Translations under genes and position numbers: made by a program
Notes under the pieces: model-generated
The model's database searches: none
The model's input: the letters and a program-made list of their open reading frames with translations, nothing else
What the model was told of the DNA's origin: nothing
Source: Prevotella aff. ruminicola Tc2-24
GTDB lineage: Bacteria; Bacteroidota; Bacteroidia; Bacteroidales; Bacteroidaceae
Assembly (NCBI RefSeq): GCF_900110895.1
Contig: NZ_FOIQ01000001.1
Location: 62,001 to 126,000, forward strand
DNA: 64,000 bases
Direction: 5' to 3'
Shown here: positions 52,724 to 61,521 of the stretch, one piece after another
Position numbering within the stretch: position 1 is the first letter of the stretch
Layout of the letters: every line of letters starts with the position of its first letter

Positions 52724-55165
52724 TTAGATGTTTGCAATTGACATGATGTTCGCGAATACACCAGCTGCTGTCACGGCCGCTCCTGCACCATAGCCTTGGA
52801 TGAGCATCGGATACTCCTTATAGCGCTCGGTGGTGAGCAGTACGATGTTGTTAGAGCCTTCGAGGGGATAGAACGGGTGACTCTGTGGAACCTCCTTCAA
52901 GGCCACGTTTGTCTTGCCGTTTTCCATCGTGGCCACGAAGCGCCAGCGCTTACCCTCGGCCTCGAGTACCTTGCGGCGTGCCTCGAAGTCGGCATCCAGT
53001 TCAGGCAGTCTCTTCCAGAAGTCGTCGATGCTGCCCTCAAAGTAGCTGTCAGGCACGAAAAGATGCTTTTCTACATCCTCCTGTTCCACCTTGTAGCCAG
53101 CCTCACGTGTCAAGATGACGAGCTTACGGATCACGTCCGTACCGCTCAGGTCGATACGTGGGTCGGGCTCGGAATAACGCTGTTCCTTGGCGCGGCGTAC
53201 TGTCTCAGAGAAGGGCACGTCGGCCGCAATCTCATTGAAGATGAAGTTCAGCGTACCAGAGAGGATCGCCTCAATCTTCAGAATCTTATCACCCGAGTTA
53301 CACAGGTCGTTGATGGTGCCGATGATAGGCAGACCGGCACCTACGTTCGTCTCATAGCGGAACCATACGCCACGGTCACGGGCCGTCTGCTTCAGTTTCA
53401 TGTAACTGTCATAGTCGCTTGATGCGGCAATCTTGTTGGCAGCCACCACGGATATGTTATGCTCCAGGAATGTCTGGTAGAGCGTAGCAATCTGTTTGCT
53501 GGCGGTACAGTCTACGAAGACCGAGTTGAAGATATTCATCTTCACGATCGCGTCGCGCATATGGTCTGTATTGGCAGGATAGCCTGCACGTAGGATTTTC
53601 TCGTAATTGTCGAGGTCGATACCGTCGCGGTCGAGCACAAAGTTATCGACATCCGAGATACCCACAACGTTCAGCTTCAGTCGACGTGACTGCATGAGGA
53701 ACTGCTGTTGGGTACGGATCTGTTCAAGCAGCATGCCACCTACGGTACCGATACCACAGATGAAGATGTTGAGCACCTTGTATTCTGACAGGAAGAACGA
53801 GTCGTGGAGTACGTTGAGTGACTTACGCAGGAACTTGCCGTCTACTACGAACGAGATGTTCGTCTCGGAGGCGCCTTGGGCACAGGCAATCACGGAGATA
53901 CCTGAGCGGCCCAGTGTGCCGAACAGCTTACCAGCGATACCTGGTGTCTGCTTCATGTTCTCGCCTACGATGGCGATGGTGGCCAAACCGCTCTCCACCT
54001 GCATGGGGAACATTGCACCTGTCTCAATCTCCTTGGCGAACTCTGCGTTCAGCACCTCTGCGGCAGCGGCGGCATCCTCGTCGCGCACACCGATAGAGGT
54101 TGAGTTTTCTGAAGAGGCCTGTGACACCATGAACACAGAGATCCCCTTGTTGGCCAGGGTGGTGAAGATACGGCGGTTTACACCAATCACGCCCACCATC
54201 GACAGACCCGTCACAGTGATCAGTGTGGTGCCCTTAATGCTTGAGATACCTTTGATGGGCTTCTGATCGTTCTCAATATGATCCTTGATCAGTGTACCTG
54301 GGTGCTCTGGGTTGAAGGTGTTCTTCACCTTGATGGGTATATTTTTGATGCAGACGGGATAGATGGTCGGTGGATAGATGACCTTGGCACCGAAGTTACA
54401 GAGCTCCATCGCCTCTACATACGACAGTTCGTTGATAGTATATGCACTCTTGATGACCTTCGGGTCGGCTGTCATGAAGCCGTCGACATCCGTCCAGATC
54501 TCCAGCACATCAGCGTTCAGCACAGCGGCAATGATTGAAGCCGTATAGTCCGAGCCGCCACGTCCCAGATTGGTGGTCTCGTGGCTGTCGCGGTCTCTGG
54601 CGATAAAGCCAGGCACGACATACACCGTTTTGTCGTTGAGATTCTTGAATGTCTCCTTCACCAACTGTGTCGTCAGCTCTGTGTCGAGCACGTGCTTACC
54701 TTGTTTCTTCTCCGTGCGGATAAAGTCACGGCTGTTCATGCGCACACCGTTCTTGATCATCGCCGCCACGATATGCGAGCTGAGGCGCTCACCGTATGAT
54801 ACGATGGTGTCCTCGGTCTTCTTCGACAGGTCGTGGATCAGGTACACACCGTAGAAGATACTCTTCAATTGGTCGAAGAGCTGATCTACATTGTTGAATA
54901 AGTCTATGCGCTTTTTGTCATCAGAGATGATGGCCTCGATCATCTGGTGGTGGCGCGTCACCATCGCGTCGAATTCCTCACGATAGTGCTCATCGCCCTG
55001 CTTGGCCATCTTCGATGTGGCGATCAGTTTGTCGGTGATGCCGTCAAGTGCACTTACTACTACTACGACAGGTTGCGTCCGAGCCTCTGTCTCCACAATT
55101 TTTTTCAAGCTAAGAATGCTTTTTACGGAACCTACGGACGTTCCGCCGAATTTCATTACTTTCAT
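52724..55165 (-). CDS. thrA: Bifunctional aspartokinase / homoserine dehydrogenase
   Basis: From the ATG at 55165 the protein has 813 residues. The kinase domain (about 1-290) starts MKVMKFGGTSVGSVKSIL. Two ACT domains (about 310-460; VTGLSMVGVIGVNRRIFTTL, VIACAQGASETNISFVV) sense threonine. The dehydrogenase (about 465-813) has IFICGIGTVGGMLLEQI for NAD(P) binding and ILSGTLNFIFNE. It makes aspartyl phosphate and reduces the semialdehyde to homoserine. The ATG at 55177 would add four residues. Confidence 0.95.
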   Translation of the reverse strand: MKVMKFGGTSVGSVKSILSLKKIVETEARTQPVVVVVSALDGITDKLIATSKMAKQGDEHYREEFDAMVTRHHQMIEAIISDDKKRIDLFNNVDQLFDQLKSIFYGVYLIHDLSKKTEDTIVSYGERLSSHIVAAMIKNGVRMNSRDFIRTEKKQGKHVLDTELTTQLVKETFKNLNDKTVYVVPGFIARDRDSHETTNLGRGGSDYTASIIAAVLNADVLEIWTDVDGFMTADPKVIKSAYTINELSYVEAMELCNFGAKVIYPPTIYPVCIKNIPIKVKNTFNPEHPGTLIKDHIENDQKPIKGISSIKGTTLITVTGLSMVGVIGVNRRIFTTLANKGISVFMVSQASSENSTSIGVRDEDAAAAAEVLNAEFAKEIETGAMFPMQVESGLATIAIVGENMKQTPGIAGKLFGTLGRSGISVIACAQGASETNISFVVDGKFLRKSLNVLHDSFFLSEYKVLNIFICGIGTVGGMLLEQIRTQQQFLMQSRRLKLNVVGISDVDNFVLDRDGIDLDNYEKILRAGYPANTDHMRDAIVKMNIFNSVFVDCTASKQIATLYQTFLEHNISVVAANKIAASSDYDSYMKLKQTARDRGVWFRYETNVGAGLPIIGTINDLCNSGDKILKIEAILSGTLNFIFNEIAADVPFSETVRRAKEQRYSEPDPRIDLSGTDVIRKLVILTREAGYKVEQEDVEKHLFVPDSYFEGSIDDFWKRLPELDADFEARRKVLEAEGKRWRFVATMENGKTNVALKEVPQSHPFYPLEGSNNIVLLTTERYKEYPMLIQGYGAGAAVTAAGVFANIMSIANI

Positions 55166-55193
55166 ATTCCTATGCAATTTATCTTACTGACGG

Positions 55194-55262
55194 TACCCCT
55201 TGACAAGTGGGGTCTTGTTCCCTCAGCGCTGCAAAGGTAGTGCAAATTGCGTGAATAACAAA
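55194..55262 (-). promoter_or_regulatory. Promoter and leader hairpin of the thr operon
   Basis: On the minus strand TTTG (55259-55262), 19 nt, then TACCTTTG (55232-55239): full consensus. The leader of about 60 nt has a short hairpin with ACCCC and GGGGT arms (55194-55212) and then the thrA ATG. I see no leader peptide rich in Thr or Ile codons, so classical attenuation is not supported. Confidence 0.7.
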
Positions 55263-55307
55263 ATAAAATCGTAAAAAACTGTGCTTTTTGTCTGTTTTGT
55301 TGAATGT

Positions 55308-55778
55308 TTATTCATGATGATAGGGCTCACCCTTGATGATCGTGCAGGCACGGTATATCTGTTCCGTAAACACGAGTCGTATCATCTGGTGCGAGAAGGT
55401 CATCTTCGACAGCGACAGTTGTTCGTTGGCACGGGCATAGACAGCAGGGGAGAAACCGTAGGGACCTCCCACGACGAAGACAAGACGTCGTGCCGTGTTC
55501 CGTTTCCGCTCGAGCCACTGGGCGAACTCGATGCTACGGAACTCCTTGCCGTGCTCGTCGAGCAGTACCACCGTGTCAGACGGCTGCGTCTGCTTGAGTA
55601 TCAGATCACCCTCGGCCGTCTTCTGCTGTTCCTCCGACAGACTCTTCGTGTTCTTCAACTCCGGGATGGTCACGATCTCGAAAGGCATATAGTGACCAAT
55701 GCGCTCCACATAGTCACTGATGCCTGCCTGGAAATGCTTGTCGGTGGTCTTACCCACGAGTATCAGTAGGGTCTTCAT
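55308..55778 (-). CDS. rlmH: 23S rRNA (pseudouridine-1915-N3) methyltransferase
   Basis: A 156-residue SPOUT-fold methyltransferase. LILVGKTTDKHFQAGISDYV opens it, LLDEHGKEFRSIEFAQWL is mid-protein, and RLVFVVGGPYGFSPAVYARA with LSLSKMTFSHQMIRLVFTEQ form the knot. It modifies helix 69 of 23S rRNA. It overlaps the DUF4491 gene by 29 nt. Confidence 0.96.
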   Translation of the reverse strand: MKTLLILVGKTTDKHFQAGISDYVERIGHYMPFEIVTIPELKNTKSLSEEQQKTAEGDLILKQTQPSDTVVLLDEHGKEFRSIEFAQWLERKRNTARRLVFVVGGPYGFSPAVYARANEQLSLSKMTFSHQMIRLVFTEQIYRACTIIKGEPYHHE

Positions 55779-56079
55779 CTTTCTGGGGGTATTGGTCCTT
55801 ACGTTTCGGGTTCATGGGGAACCAGCCTTTTTCTACGCGTCGTTTCTGGGCAAACAGTTCGCCGATGCCCCAGAGAGCAGAGGCGCCAAACACGCCGAGG
55901 AACGACGATACATAGACATTCTCTACAAACAGGGCGGTGGCGCAGCAGGCAATGCCCACTAGCAGATAGACCACCCACGGACGAGTGCCCCAATAATATT
56001 CGGTCTTGATGACAATCGGATGCCAGATGCCGATAGTCAGGAAAGTCATGAGTGCGATGGTGATACCTGTAAAATACAT
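55750..56079 (-). CDS. DUF4491-like small membrane protein
   Basis: A 109-residue protein with three hydrophobic helices (about 3-20, 37-55, 60-75) and a polar tail (KRKDQYPQKDEDPTDTRG). I take it for the DUF4491 family, known mainly from Bacteroidetes and Firmicutes, without known function. Its 3' end overlaps rlmH by 29 nt and the GH25 gene lies 11 bp downstream in the opposite sense of transcription order (GH25 stop at 56091). Confidence 0.7.
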   Translation of the reverse strand: MYFTGITIALMTFLTIGIWHPIVIKTEYYWGTRPWVVYLLVGIACCATALFVENVYVSSFLGVFGASALWGIGELFAQKRRVEKGWFPMNPKRKDQYPQKDEDPTDTRG

Positions 56080-56090
56080 ATTTTTCGTGT

Positions 56091-57401
56091 TTATTTTATT
56101 GTTTCTTCTTCAATAAATTTCTCGAACTGACTTTTGTAGCCGTTGAACACATTGATGTCCACTTCGCCATGGATGCCAGCCACCCTGCCGTCAGGACAGA
56201 GCTGCCAGTAGGTCAGTCGCACATCAGGCTTGTACTCCCCATAACGGGCTATCCACACGCGATAGTCGCGCTTGATGTCTGGAGCCAGTGAGAGGTACTT
56301 GTTCACGAACATCTGATTGATGTATAAGATGGGGCGTACACCCGTTTTGCGCTGTACCATGGTCATCCATATGCGGATATGCTGAAACATCCTATCGATG
56401 CCGCCCATCTGCTGTATCTGCGCGTCGCTGGGCTCCACATCGAGCACAGGCGGCAGGTCGCCCTTGCTGAAACGTGTGTTCTGCAGGAAAAAGCGTGCCT
56501 GATCTGCACCGCTGGTGCGTACTGACCAGAAGTGATAGGCACCCGTACGGATGCCGTGTTTCCGTGCTTGCACGTAGTCGCCAGCATAGTATCTGTTGCG
56601 GATGGTGGTACCCTCGGTCGACTTGATATACAAGAACGATACGGGGTAGTCGGCGGTGCCGCTCACGTTACGACTGCCTTTCTTGCCGAGCCAGGTGATA
56701 CGCATCTGATCCCAACGGATGGGAAACACCTTGCGCCCCTTGCCGTGCTGATAGCGCGCAATGTCGATGCCATAGATACGCTCGGTGGTATATCTCATGC
56801 GCTCGCCCATGAACCGTCCTGCGGTCCAGTCGCCCACGCGCAGATGAGGCTCCCCGTCGTCAGGCTGCAACAGTTCCAGTCCGAAGCCGTGCTGACGGTC
56901 GTTTTCCCAGTGCCCCTCGGCATAGTCTCCGTTGGGACGATAGTAGGCACCATGTCCGTGAGCCTTTGTCTGACTGAAATCGCCCATGTAGGTACCTATG
57001 GAGTCGATACGGACACCTGTCTCTACGGTGTCGGCATGGCAGGTTCCTATGATAGTTCTTCCTTCAGCGTCGAGGAGGAGTGCCGACCCCTCACGTTGGT
57101 AATCTCTCCAGGTGCCGATGTTTCGCACGGGCACGTAGGAGCTGACCTCTACGAGGTGCCGTCTGCCATTGGCAAATGCCACAACCATCTCATAGCCCTC
57201 GTCCTCCACGTTATGCCGCTCGAAGTAATAGCGCAATTCATCGTCGATGGCCGATGGCACCGTCAGCGTACTGTCGAACAGCATGTGCGATGCGATGTCT
57301 GTGCTCAGGCGCATGCCCGTATAGGCAGGCTTGCGGATATACAGATTGGCAATCATCAGCCCGATGAAGGGCAGGGTGATATACAAGATAATCTTCTTCA
57401 T
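56091..57401 (-). CDS. MORN-repeat protein fused to GH25 lysozyme
   Basis: A 436-residue protein with an N-terminal signal or anchor helix (1-20). The N-terminal half includes MORN repeats (about 135-185; GTYMGDFSQTKAHGHGAYY, GDYAEGHWENDRQHGFGLEL). The C-terminal GH25 muramidase (about 208-425) has YGIDIARYQHGKG, VSFLYIKSTEGTT, LPPVLDVEPSDAQ and ends with EVDINVFNG: the acidic active-site residues of GH25 are present. It likely cuts the murein glycan strand. This MORN-GH25 pairing is unusual. Cotranscription with DUF4491 and rlmH is likely. Confidence 0.85.
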   Translation of the reverse strand: MKKIILYITLPFIGLMIANLYIRKPAYTGMRLSTDIASHMLFDSTLTVPSAIDDELRYYFERHNVEDEGYEMVVAFANGRRHLVEVSSYVPVRNIGTWRDYQREGSALLLDAEGRTIIGTCHADTVETGVRIDSIGTYMGDFSQTKAHGHGAYYRPNGDYAEGHWENDRQHGFGLELLQPDDGEPHLRVGDWTAGRFMGERMRYTTERIYGIDIARYQHGKGRKVFPIRWDQMRITWLGKKGSRNVSGTADYPVSFLYIKSTEGTTIRNRYYAGDYVQARKHGIRTGAYHFWSVRTSGADQARFFLQNTRFSKGDLPPVLDVEPSDAQIQQMGGIDRMFQHIRIWMTMVQRKTGVRPILYINQMFVNKYLSLAPDIKRDYRVWIARYGEYKPDVRLTYWQLCPDGRVAGIHGEVDINVFNGYKSQFEKFIEEETIK

Positions 57402-57415
57402 TCTTTTTACGAGTG

Positions 57416-57423
57416 CAAAAGTA
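57416..57423 (-). promoter_or_regulatory. -7 box before the MORN-GH25 gene
   Basis: The minus strand reads TACTTTTG 14 nt before the ATG at 57401, leaving a very short leader. No clear -33 TTTG is seen. Confidence 0.45.
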
Positions 57424-57483
57424 CGGAAAATAACCGAGAGATACGAATAATTCGTGGTGGTTTTTGAATTTTTTCAGCCTTGA

Positions 57484-57507
57484 TTGGACAATTGGACAAT
57501 TGGACAA
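57484..57507 (+). repeat. Three tandem copies of an 8-bp unit
   Basis: TTGGACAA is repeated three times head to tail (57484, 57492, 57500) in the noncoding stretch 57424-57670. Tandem octamers like this can slip in copy number. No gene is affected. Confidence 0.85.
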
Positions 57508-57589
57508 ATGCAGCATCAGGAATTGTTCTTTGTTCGCAATGGCTCCCGTATCTGTGTCGTTGTCAAAAAGGGTCGGAGCAAAATGACAG

Positions 57590-57655
57590 TTTCCTCGGAG
57601 GAAAGTCTGACTTTCCTCCGAGGAAAGTAAAAGTTTTCTAAGAGGAACATCATAA
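57590..57655 (+). repeat. Three tandem 22-bp quasi-palindromic units
   Basis: Units start at 57590, 57612 and 57634, exactly 22 bp apart. The first two read TTTCCTC, a variable base pair, GAGGAAAGT, then a 5-6 nt spacer; the third is decayed (TTTTCTAAGAGGAAC). Each is nearly self-complementary, and 57590-57605 pairs perfectly with 57611-57626. They lie just before the -33 box of the next promoter and could be operator sites or an extragenic palindrome. Confidence 0.75.
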
Positions 57656-57670
57656 AAAGAACAAAATCTC

Positions 57671-57701
57671 TTTGTTCTATGCATGGATTTCATTATCTTT
57701 G
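57671..57701 (+). promoter_or_regulatory. Promoter of the Lys/Ala-rich protein gene
   Basis: TTTG (57671-57674), 19 nt, then TATCTTTG (57694-57701): full consensus. A leader of about 70 nt follows before the ATG at 57779. Confidence 0.8.
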
Positions 57702-57778
57702 CACTTGGAAACGAGTTGAAGCAAGTCGTTTCTGGATATAAATAGTAGTATATTAGAACCATTAAATTGATTTGACTT

Positions 57779-58198
57779 ATGAAAAAGATTTTGATGATGA
57801 TGGTTGTTTTGGCCATGACGAGCTGGTGCACAGTTGCATATGCTCAGGATGTGATTACTAATCCGGTGCAGCAGCAGGAGCAGCAGGCTGCCCTCCAGGC
57901 AGAGAAGGCCGCTAAGAAGCAGCAGAAAGCTATTGAGAAGAAAGAAAAGGCTCAGAAGAAGGCCGAGAAAGAGGCCAAGAAAAAGGAGCGTGCCATCAAG
58001 AAGCACAATGATGCGGTGAAGGCTGCCAACAAGGCTCAGAAGGATGCGGAGAAAGCTATTGCCAGATCGCAGAAGGCTGCAGAGAAGGCTGCTATTGATG
58101 GTTCAGACAAGGCGCGTCTTGCTGCCGAGAAAGCTCAGGTGAAGGCCACGAAGGCCCAACTGAGAGCGGAGAAGTTGGCTAAGAAAGCGAAGAAATAG
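57779..58198 (+). CDS. Exported Lys/Ala-rich coiled-coil protein
   Basis: A 139-residue protein with a signal peptide (1-23, VAYAQ). The rest is almost only Lys, Ala, Glu and Gln with a heptad-like rhythm (KKQQKAIEKKEKAQKKAEKE), so a long charged helix is expected. It resembles histone-like or cell-wall-bridging proteins by composition, but this kind of bias defeats family assignment. Function is unknown. It has its own strong promoter and is convergent with hisC. Confidence 0.75.
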   Translation: MKKILMMMVVLAMTSWCTVAYAQDVITNPVQQQEQQAALQAEKAAKKQQKAIEKKEKAQKKAEKEAKKKERAIKKHNDAVKAANKAQKDAEKAIARSQKAAEKAAIDGSDKARLAAEKAQVKATKAQLRAEKLAKKAKK

Positions 58199-58203
58199 AA
58201 GAA

Positions 58204-58224
58204 TCCCCTCTGAATGGGAGGGGA
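58204..58224. terminator. Weak hairpin between convergent genes
   Basis: A 7-bp stem TCCCCTC/GAGGGGA (58204-58210 with 58218-58224) lies between the Lys-rich gene and hisC. No T-tract follows on either strand, so its strength is doubtful. Confidence 0.4.
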
Positions 58225-58231
58225 CTCTGTA

Positions 58232-59266
58232 TTAATACTGACGGAGGGCAGCGAGGAGTTCGTTGTTCTCCGTTTTCGTTCCAATGGTAATTCGCAGACA
58301 GTCCTTACAAAGCTGTACACGGTTGCGGTTCCTGATGATGATACCCCGATCGACAAGGTAGTCGTAGATCTTCTGGGCATCTGTCATCTTGGCCAGGAAG
58401 AAGTTGGCATCTGTGGGGTATACCTTCTCGCAGATGGGAAGCAGTGCGAAAGCGTCGACCATTCTGCCTCGCTCCTGTAGGAGAATCTTCACCCAGTTGT
58501 CTACCTCGTAGGGGTCTTTCAGTGCCTCCAATGCCTGTTTCTGTGTGAGCTGGTTGATGTTGTAGGGGTATTTCACCTTGTTATAAATGGCGATAATCTC
58601 CTTTGAGGCGAAAGCCATACCGAGTCGGATGGCTGCACATCCCCATGCCTTAGACATGGTGTTCAGCACAATCAGGTTGGGATATTGGGACAGTTCTGAG
58701 CGTAATGGCGTTACTGCCGAGAAATCGCTATATGCCTCGTCGACAATGACGATTCCCTCGAAGCCTTCAATCACCTTGACGATCTCCTCACGTCGCAGAC
58801 TGTTGCCTGTGGGGTTGTTGGGAGAGCAAAGCCAGATGATCTTCGTGTGCTCGTCGACGGCAGCCAACAGCTTTTCGGCCGTTATCTGGTAGTGCTCGTC
58901 TAACAGGATGGGACGGTACTCTGTATCGTTGATGTCTGCACAGACCTTGTACATACCATAGGTTGGTTCGATGGCGACGACATTGTCGATACCTGGTTGA
59001 CAGAAGCAACGGTATGCCAGGTCGATGGGCTCGTCACTACCATTGCCGAGGAAGATGTTCTCGGCAGGTACGCCTTTTACCTTAGAGAGGGCCTCCTTCA
59101 ACTCCAGTTGGAGCGGATCGGGGTAGCGGTTGAAAGGCTGGTTGTAGGGGTTCTCGTTGGCATCGAGGAACACGCGTGCCTCGCGCCCTGCATACTCATT
59201 GCGGGCAGAGCTATAGGGTGCCAGTGCCCATATGTTTGGTCGAACTAGTTCTTGTAAAGGTTTCAT
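58232..59266 (-). CDS. hisC: Histidinol-phosphate aminotransferase
   Basis: A 344-residue PLP aminotransferase. [19 protein letters not shown] at the N-terminus, [30 protein letters not shown] and [19 protein letters not shown] (the Lys binds PLP) identify HisC. It converts imidazole-acetol phosphate to histidinol phosphate. It overlaps hisD by 4 nt. The next his gene (hisB) does not follow; the operon stops here. Confidence 0.95.
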   Translation of the reverse strand: MKPLQELVRPNIWALAPYSSARNEYAGREARVFLDANENPYNQPFNRYPDPLQLELKEALSKVKGVPAENIFLGNGSDEPIDLAYRCFCQPGIDNVVAIEPTYGMYKVCADINDTEYRPILLDEHYQITAEKLLAAVDEHTKIIWLCSPNNPTGNSLRREEIVKVIEGFEGIVIVDEAYSDFSAVTPLRSELSQYPNLIVLNTMSKAWGCAAIRLGMAFASKEIIAIYNKVKYPYNINQLTQKQALEALKDPYEVDNWVKILLQERGRMVDAFALLPICEKVYPTDANFFLAKMTDAQKIYDYLVDRGIIIRNRNRVQLCKDCLRITIGTKTENNELLAALRQY

Positions 59267-60546
59267 TTCAAACTGTTTATTCTTACGGTCATCGCGTTCT
59301 TGTGTGCATCGAGCTGTTCGGCGGCTGCCATCAGTTCAACGGCTCTTCCTATGTTCTGGATACCTTCTGCCGTGAGGTGTTGGAAGGTTACCTTACGACA
59401 ATAGCTGTCGAGGTTTACCCCACTGTAGGCGGTCGCATATCCGTGTGTGGGAAGGGTATGGTTCGTGCCACTGGCATAGTCGCCAGCACTCTCACAGGCA
59501 TATTCGCCGAGGAACACACTGCCTGCATTGATTACCTTCTCTGCCAGCTTTTCATAATCGGCCGTCTGGATGATCAGGTGCTCAGGTGCATAGGCGTTGG
59601 ATAGTTCAATGGCCTCCTTACGGTCGTGTACCAGAACCAGTCGGCTGTTCTCCAAGGCCTTGGCGGCAATCTCCTTGCGTGGGAGCAGTTCGAGTTGACG
59701 GTTCACCTCAGCCTGGACGTCGAGGATGACCTGCTCGGATGTCGTGATGAGGAACACCTGTGAATCGATGCCATGCTCTGCCTGTGACAGCAGGTCGGCG
59801 GCGATGAACTCGATGTTGGCGGTCTCATCGGCGATGACACAGACCTCTGACGGACCTGCAGGCATATCGATAGCCACATCGTGCAGGCTGACCTGCTGCT
59901 TGGCTGCCATGACATACTGGTTGCCTGGTCCGAAAATCTTGTATACCTTTGGTACTGACTCTGTGCCGTAGGCCATCGCTCCGATAGCCTGCACACCACC
60001 AGCCTTGAAGATCTTATTCACACCTGCGATACGGGCAGCCACAAGAATGGCGGGATTCACCTTGCCCTCGCGGTTGGGAGGCGTACACAGTACGATATCC
60101 TTGCAGCCTGCGATCTTTGCTGGAGTGGCCAGCATCAGAACAGTAGAGAAGAGTGGGGCTGTACCTCCTGGGATATAGAGACCAACCTTCTCGATAGCGA
60201 CACTTTTCTGCCAGCAGGTCACGCCAGCACGGGTCTCCACCTTCTTTCCTCTGAAACGCTGTGACTCGTGGAAAGCCAGAATATTGTCATGGGCCAGTTG
60301 GATGGCTTCTTTCAGTTCCTGACTGACTATCGTCTCCGCCTCTTGCATCTCTTCGTCTGTGACGACGATTGAGGGCAGGTCGACATGGTCGAACTTCAAT
60401 TCATAGCCTTTGACGGCATCATCGCCACGCTTCTTGATGTCGGCGAGTACTGCGGCTACTGTCTCGTTCAACTGCGACACATCCAGATGCGGACGTTCCA
60501 CAAGTTTGCTCCACTCACTTTTCTCTGGATATCTGATGATATTCAT
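59263..60546 (-). CDS. hisD: Histidinol dehydrogenase
   Basis: A 427-residue zinc- and NAD-dependent enzyme that oxidises histidinol to histidine. [36 protein letters not shown] and [18 protein letters not shown] are diagnostic; [16 protein letters not shown] carries a zinc-binding histidine. It lies between hisG (20 bp) and hisC (overlap). Confidence 0.96.
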   Translation of the reverse strand: MNIIRYPEKSEWSKLVERPHLDVSQLNETVAAVLADIKKRGDDAVKGYELKFDHVDLPSIVVTDEEMQEAETIVSQELKEAIQLAHDNILAFHESQRFRGKKVETRAGVTCWQKSVAIEKVGLYIPGGTAPLFSTVLMLATPAKIAGCKDIVLCTPPNREGKVNPAILVAARIAGVNKIFKAGGVQAIGAMAYGTESVPKVYKIFGPGNQYVMAAKQQVSLHDVAIDMPAGPSEVCVIADETANIEFIAADLLSQAEHGIDSQVFLITTSEQVILDVQAEVNRQLELLPRKEIAAKALENSRLVLVHDRKEAIELSNAYAPEHLIIQTADYEKLAEKVINAGSVFLGEYACESAGDYASGTNHTLPTHGYATAYSGVNLDSYCRKVTFQHLTAEGIQNIGRAVELMAAAEQLDAHKNAMTVRINSLK

Positions 60547-60566
60547 CTTCTTGGTCTGTGTAATGC

Positions 60567-61418
60567 TTATAATATCATTTTCTCAATCGGGGTCACGAGG
60601 ATGCCCTGTGCGCCCATCTCCTTCAGCTTGCCGATAATCTCCCAGAACTGTTTCTGGTCGAGTACGGTGTGAACAGAGCACCATTCCTCATCGGCCAGAG
60701 GGATGATGGTGGGACTCTTCAGACCTGGCAGCACGTCGATAATCTCTTGCAGACGAGCCTTGGGCGCATTCATGCGCACATATTTCTTGTCTTCAGCATC
60801 CTTCACGGCTTTGAAACGGAAGAGCATTTGCTCCAGAATGGAACGCTTCTCGTCGGAGAGGTTCTTGTTGCCAATGAGCAACGCCTCGCTACGCATCACC
60901 ACCTCAACCTCGCGGAGGTTGTTGCTGACAAGGGTAGAACCACTGCTGACGATATCGAAGATACCATCGGCCAGACCAATGCCTGGGCTGATTTCTACAC
61001 TACCTGTGATGACGTGAATTTCGGCATTGATTCCTTTCTCCTGCATGAACTGCTTGAGGATGCCAGGATAGGAGGTGGCAATCTTCTTGCCATTGAACCA
61101 CTCCACACCTTTATAGTCGATCTCTTTGGGAATGGCAAGCGACAGACGACATTTGGAGAAGCCGAGTCGTGAGATGATGTCGGCATCCTCGCCGCGCTCT
61201 ACGAACTCGTTCTCGCCTACCACACCGATGTCTGCCACACCGCTGGCTACACTCTGAGGGATATCATCATCGCGAAGGTATAGCACCTCCAACGGGAAAT
61301 TTGATGACTGGACCAGAAGGGTACGCTTCGATGCACTGACCTTGATGTCTGCCTCACTCAGCAGATTCATGGTATCGTCGAAAAGACGTCCCTTGGATTG
61401 TACTGCAATACGTAACAT
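60567..61418 (-). CDS. hisG: ATP phosphoribosyltransferase (long form)
   Basis: A 283-residue HisG with the C-terminal regulatory ACT-like domain (about 210-283), so it is the histidine-feedback-inhibited long form and needs no HisZ. RIAVQSKGRLFDDTMNLLSE opens it, and DIVSSGSTLVSNNLREVEVV binds PRPP. It starts the his pathway and heads this operon. The start at 61418 suits the divergent promoter. Confidence 0.96.
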   Translation of the reverse strand: MLRIAVQSKGRLFDDTMNLLSEADIKVSASKRTLLVQSSNFPLEVLYLRDDDIPQSVASGVADIGVVGENEFVERGEDADIISRLGFSKCRLSLAIPKEIDYKGVEWFNGKKIATSYPGILKQFMQEKGINAEIHVITGSVEISPGIGLADGIFDIVSSGSTLVSNNLREVEVVMRSEALLIGNKNLSDEKRSILEQMLFRFKAVKDAEDKKYVRMNAPKARLQEIIDVLPGLKSPTIIPLADEEWCSVHTVLDQKQFWEIIGKLKEMGAQGILVTPIEKMIL

Positions 61419-61445
61419 ATCGTTAAAGTCTGATTAAAATGTGTG

Positions 61446-61493
61446 CAAATTTACTCAAAAATGTGTGAATGTGCAAGAAAATCCGTACTTTTG
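61446..61493. promoter_or_regulatory. Divergent promoters of hisG and the MltF-like gene
   Basis: Minus strand TAAATTTG (61446-61453) with TTGC about 19 nt upstream serves hisG. Plus strand TACTTTTG (61486-61493) serves the transglycosylase at 61522. The -7 boxes are 32 bp apart, so the -33 regions overlap and both promoters must share space. Confidence 0.6.
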
Positions 61494-61521
61494 CAGCGTT
61501 TTTGATAGATATTCTTGACGG

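Noticed and set aside
55165..55239. Threonine/isoleucine attenuator before thrA
   Set aside because: The leader is only about 60 nt and has no short frame rich in Thr or Ile codons; just one weak hairpin.
57590..57655. Possible small CRISPR-like array
   Set aside because: Units of 22 bp abut with 5-6 nt between them; no spacers of CRISPR length.
57238..57831. A 197-codon minus-strand frame overlapping the GH25 gene start and the repeat region
   Set aside because: It runs through the promoter and 22-bp repeats and shares DNA with two real genes; no domain is visible.
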